Below are positions 5,438-8,256 of a stretch of 8,256 bases of DNA, in pieces. Under the pieces are notes generated by a model, which was not told the DNA's origin, did not search any database, and saw only the letters and a program-made list of their open reading frames with translations. The DNA is from an uncultured Atopobium sp. (GTDB lineage: Bacteria > Actinomycetota > Coriobacteriia > Coriobacteriales > Atopobiaceae): NCBI GenBank assembly GCA_946647055.1, contig CAMPCT010000085.1, forward strand, positions 1 through 8,256, written 5' to 3'. A program made the position numbers and the translations under genes. How positions within the stretch are numbered: the first letter of the stretch is position 1; each line of letters starts with the position of its first letter.

Positions 5438-8256
5438 CGTACATACCTCCTGCCCTCATGATGTCGTCCATGAACCGCTCCACGGCCGCGCGCATTGCCG
5501 CGTTGTCGTTGACCCTCACGTCGTCGAACGTGAAGTTGTAGCTCGTCGCTGGACTTGTGCTGCCCAGGCGCTTCGAGACGCCGTCTGCGATGAGGTCGAC
5601 GAACGGCTGCGAGTACTTGGTGTTCGTCAGCGGGATTACGCTGTTGCCCGTGTACGCCTCGGCGCCCGCCTCGCCTATCCAGCCGTAGTTGGTCATGGTC
5701 GCGCTGGTGGCGATGAAGCCGTCTGCGTGGCGCGGGATGTGCCCGCCCGTGGCCATGACCTGCGGGGTCATGACGGTGTTCGTGCGGGTCGAGCCTGTCG
5801 TCTGCGTGCGCAGCGTGATCGTCTTGTTCTGCATCCTGCGGATGAAGTCCAGGGTCTCGCGCTCCGCCTGGGACGTGTCCACCGTCACCTTCGTGGAGAG
5901 CGACTTGAGGGAGCTGCCGTTCCACTGGTACACGTTGCCAAGGGCGTCGGTGAGCTCCACGTCGTCGACCACGACGTTGCCGTCCTGGTCCACGAGCTCG
6001 GTGCCGTTCCACGTGTACACCGCGTCCTGCGCGTCCGTGAGGGTGCCGAACTCCACGACGACCTCGCCCGTCTCGGGGTCGATGCTCGTGCCGTTGAAGA
6101 GCTGGATGGCCGAGATCATCGAGTCGATGTCGCCGTTGCACGCCTCCGCAAGCGCCGCCAGATTGTCGGAGCCCAGCTCGCGCAGGGTGTCGGTGCTCAT
6201 GCCCGCGTCGATGAGGGCCTGCGAGAACTCGTCGGTGTTCACGCCCGCGTGGTACAGGGCGCTCTCGAGGTTGGAGACGCTCTGGATGTACGCCTTGATG
6301 TCGTCGGCGCTCTCGACAGATGCGGCCGCGGCGTTGTTCATCTCCTCTTCCCACTCGCGGCACTCCTCGGTCGCAGAGTCGAGCGCTTCCTCGGCCGCGC
6401 GGAGGTTCTGTTCGACCTCGGTGCCCTCGAGGAACGCCACTGCCGTGTCGTGGGCTTCCTCGGCGCTCATGCCCATGCGCTCGTAGCCCTGTGCGACCTG
6501 CTCGAGCTGCGTGTTGTACTCTTCCTCGGCCCTAGAGAGGTTGTGGGCCATCTCGAGGCGGTTCTTGTACGCCTCCTGGTAGAGCTCGGTCGTGGCGGCG
6601 ACCTGTGCCTCCTCCTGGCGCTTCTCGATGAGCCTGTCGAGGTCGTCCACGGTGGTGTGGATCGCGCCCTGCTCGTCCTCGTAGCAGCCAAGGAGGACGT
6701 CGTTCGCGCTGATGGTCGTGCCCAGGGACTCGTTGAGCCCGTCCACGGCCCATTGCAGGAGCGCGAAGTCGGAGTCGCTGACGTTTCGCTGGCCCCAGAA
6801 GGCGTCGATGATCTCCTGGTACTCGCCCAGAGTGCCGATGGTCTCGGCTGCGGGCTTGGCTATCTCTGCCATGCGACTGTTGTGGTCTCCCACGGCGTCC
6901 GTAAGCTCGGTGATGTTCATCGCCGAATCCTCGGCGGCCGCGCCCAGCTCCTCAACCTCGCGACGGCCCGGCTCGAGCGACTCCGCAATGGTGTCGGCGC
7001 TGTCTCGCATGGAGCCCACGGAGTCGGTGAAGTGGTCGAGCTCGCGCTTGGCGTTGACGAAGTGCATCACGAGCCCGCCGACGGCCACGGCCGCAAGCGC
7101 GCCGATAGCGACGGACGCGAGGGTCGCGGGTGCAGCAAGCGCGCCGAACGTGCTCGCAAGCTTGCCGATGACGCCGACGCCGGCGGATGCCGCGGCCTTG
7201 AACGCGCCGATCGCGCCGGACACGGTGCCCACGGCCTCGATGATGCCCGACGAGATGAGCAGAAGCGGGCCCGCCGCAGCGGCGATGCCGCCGATCGCGA
7301 CGACCGCGACCTTGGCGGGGCGCGGGAGCTCGCTCATGAACTTGGCAAGGTTCGACATGGCACCAGACGCCAACTCGAGGAACGGGACCATGCCCTCTGC
7401 GATCTCGGAGCCCACGACCTGCGCCGCGTTCTCGAGCTTGGAGAGCGTGCCCGAGAGGCCCTCGGCCTTGCGGTCGGCCTCGCGCGCGGCGTCTCCCGCA
7501 GCGCCCCACTTGTCGTCGACGCCGTTCCATGCGTCGTTGGACATCGTCATGGCGGTGTCCAGGTTGTCGATGGTCTGCGTCAGGCCCGCAATCGCCTGCG
7601 TCTGGCGCACGCCGGAGATGCCGACCTCGTCGAGCACGGCGTACAGGTCCTCGCCCGCCGCGTCTGCGGCCGCGAGGCCGTCAATCCACGCGCGCAGGGC
7701 CGCGGTCGGGTCGCCGCGCCACATGTCGGCGAACTCCTGCGCGGACATGCCGGCGCGCGAAGCGTACTGCTCGAGCTTGTCTCCGCCGTTCGCGACGGCA
7801 AGCGAGATGCCCTGCATGGTGTTGTTGATTGCGGTTGCGGCCGCCTCGGACCTCTGGCCCGTGGACGCGATTGCCGATGCCCACGCAAGCACTTCCGGCG
7901 TGGTCATGCCGGCGATGCTGCCCACGGATGACAGGCGCTGTGCGATCTGCATGATGGTCGACTCGGTGGCGGGCATGTTGTTGCCCAGGCGCACGAGCGC
8001 GTCGGCGAACTGGTTCACGTTGCCGCCGTCGAGGTCGCTCATGACGTTGGCCATCTGGCCGACCTTGAGGGCCGCGTCTGCGCCCTCGATGTCGGTGGCC
8101 GTCTCGAGCTGCGCGATGACCTCTGCGTAGCTCTGCAGGTTCTCGTTGGCGATGCCGATCTGGCCGGCAAGCGCCTCGAACTCGAGCATCTGGTCGGCGC
8201 TCGTGACGTGCGTTGTCGAAAACTCGATCGCCGCGTCGCGGAGGGACTCGTACTCC
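5427..8256 (-). CDS. Phage tail tape measure protein, N-terminus cut by window edge
   Basis: This protein spans the tail tube lumen during assembly, fixes tail length and is ejected ahead of DNA. At least 942 codons are visible and the frame stays open to base 8256, so the true start lies outside; the first in-window Met (8189) is internal. Numbering from that Met, residues 1-230 look like the TP901-type tape measure core (alpha-helical, Ala-rich, with GMTTPEVLAWASAIAST near 84-100). Residues 284-370 are strongly hydrophobic with small residues, the expected membrane-active part. Residues 505-615 are charged, Glu-rich and probably coiled coil. Residues 704-751 hold two WNG repeats. Residues 806-860 carry the family-typical tail end with GGHIPRHADGF, GWIGEAGAEA and VIPLTN. 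The gene ends in TAA at 5427-5429 and overlaps the next start by 11 nt. Its length would imply a tail of roughly 140 nm or more, using the family rule of about 0.15 nm per residue (inference). Confidence 0.95.
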   Translation of the reverse strand, partial: EYESLRDAAIEFSTTHVTSADQMLEFEALAGQIGIANENLQSYAEVIAQLETATDIEGADAALKVGQMANVMSDLDGGNVNQFADALVRLGNNMPATESTIMQIAQRLSSVGSIAGMTTPEVLAWASAIASTGQRSEAAATAINNTMQGISLAVANGGDKLEQYASRAGMSAQEFADMWRGDPTAALRAWIDGLAAADAAGEDLYAVLDEVGISGVRQTQAIAGLTQTIDNLDTAMTMSNDAWNGVDDKWGAAGDAAREADRKAEGLSGTLSKLENAAQVVGSEIAEGMVPFLELASGAMSNLAKFMSELPRPAKVAVVAIGGIAAAAGPLLLISSGIIEAVGTVSGAIGAFKAAASAGVGVIGKLASTFGALAAPATLASVAIGALAAVAVGGLVMHFVNAKRELDHFTDSVGSMRDSADTIAESLEPGRREVEELGAAAEDSAMNITELTDAVGDHNSRMAEIAKPAAETIGTLGEYQEIIDAFWGQRNVSDSDFALLQWAVDGLNESLGTTISANDVLLGCYEDEQGAIHTTVDDLDRLIEKRQEEAQVAATTELYQEAYKNRLEMAHNLSRAEEEYNTQLEQVAQGYERMGMSAEEAHDTAVAFLEGTEVEQNLRAAEEALDSATEECREWEEEMNNAAAASVESADDIKAYIQSVSNLESALYHAGVNTDEFSQALIDAGMSTDTLRELGSDNLAALAEACNGDIDSMISAIQLFNGTSIDPETGEVVVEFGTLTDAQDAVYTWNGTELVDQDGNVVVDDVELTDALGNVYQWNGSSLKSLSTKVTVDTSQAERETLDFIRRMQNKTITLRTQTTGSTRTNTVMTPQVMATGGHIPRHADGFIATSATMTNYGWIGEAGAEAYTGNSVIPLTNTKYSQPFVDLIADGVSKRLGSTSPATSYNFTFDDVRVNDNAAMRAAVERFMDDIMRAGGMYGGH
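5445..5450 (-). promoter_or_regulatory. Ribosome binding site deciding a GTG start
   Basis: GGAGGT on the minus strand lies 7 nt before the GTG at 5437. It sits inside the last codons of the tape measure gene and decides the GTG start of the RICIN-domain tail gene, since no nearer in-frame ATG exists. Confidence 0.75.
5937..6080 (-). repeat. Two WNG repeats within the tape measure protein
   Basis: Two protein-level repeats of about 19 residues: FGTLTDAQDAVYTWNGTEL (6080-6024) and DVELTDALGNVYQWNGSSL (about 5993-5937). Both share LTDA, VY, WNG and a final L. The DNA is not identical, so this is a domain duplication and not a recent direct repeat. It lies between the coiled coil and the C-terminal part. 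Its role is unknown. Confidence 0.6.

Noticed and set aside
4346..5461. A 371-codon open frame on the plus strand
   Set aside because: It lies opposite the RICIN part and has the biased composition of a complement reading.
7080..7340. Hydrophobic segment as evidence for a membrane protein
   Set aside because: It lies within the tape measure protein, where such a segment is a family trait, and it is not a separate gene.
5430..7931. An 833-codon open frame on the plus strand
   Set aside because: It is antisense to the tape measure gene, is rich in Arg, Val and His, and shows no family motif. Long antisense frames are expected opposite GC-rich genes with G/C-ending codons.
6712..8130. A 472-codon Ser/Ala-rich open frame on the plus strand
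   Set aside because: It is antisense to the tape measure protein; its low-complexity Ser, Ala and Pro content mirrors the opposite strand.

Overview
The window is one stretch of a tail morphogenesis module from a siphovirus-like phage or prophage. All seven supported genes lie on the minus strand, so transcription runs from position 8256 down to 1. Bases are almost fully used: the largest gaps are 12 nt, and several genes overlap by 4 to 11 nt. No promoter, terminator, tRNA, CRISPR array or IS element was seen. The sequence is GC-rich, and most codons end in G or C. GC content, codon choice, RICIN-type domains and the style of the tail proteins suggest a high-GC Gram-positive host. An intestinal actinobacterium of the Coriobacteriia type (Collinsella, Olsenella, Eggerthella relatives) is my guess, made from memory of similar proteins and not from a search. 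Nothing in the window separates a prophage from a free phage.

Layout in transcription order: (1) 8256-5427, tape measure protein, truncated at its N-terminus by the window edge. (2) 5437-3080, a 785-residue tail protein with three RICIN-like beta-trefoil units at the N-terminus, a Trp-rich Ig/FN3-like middle and a distal-tail (Dit)-like C-terminus. (3) 3078-1930, a 382-residue baseplate hub/tail-associated (Gp27/Gp37-like) protein. (4) 1933-860, a 357-residue OB-like plus tail-tip/receptor-binding protein. (5) 847-491, a 118-residue beta-sandwich structural protein with codon use unlike its neighbours. (6) 491-219, a 90-residue small tail protein with a CTCGC motif. (7) 206-1, the N-terminal end of a tail fibre/baseplate protein, cut by the left window edge.

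The order tape measure, Dit-like, hub, then receptor-binding and accessory proteins is the standard order of siphophage tails in Gram-positive hosts. In this reading the tape measure sets tail length and passes through the tube, the Dit-like and hub proteins close the distal tail, and the downstream proteins plus the RICIN units form the host-recognition surface. The most notable feature is the lectin-like block fused in front of a Dit-like core. The next most notable is the small, compositionally different gene at 491-847. I do not see a clear new non-phage system here.
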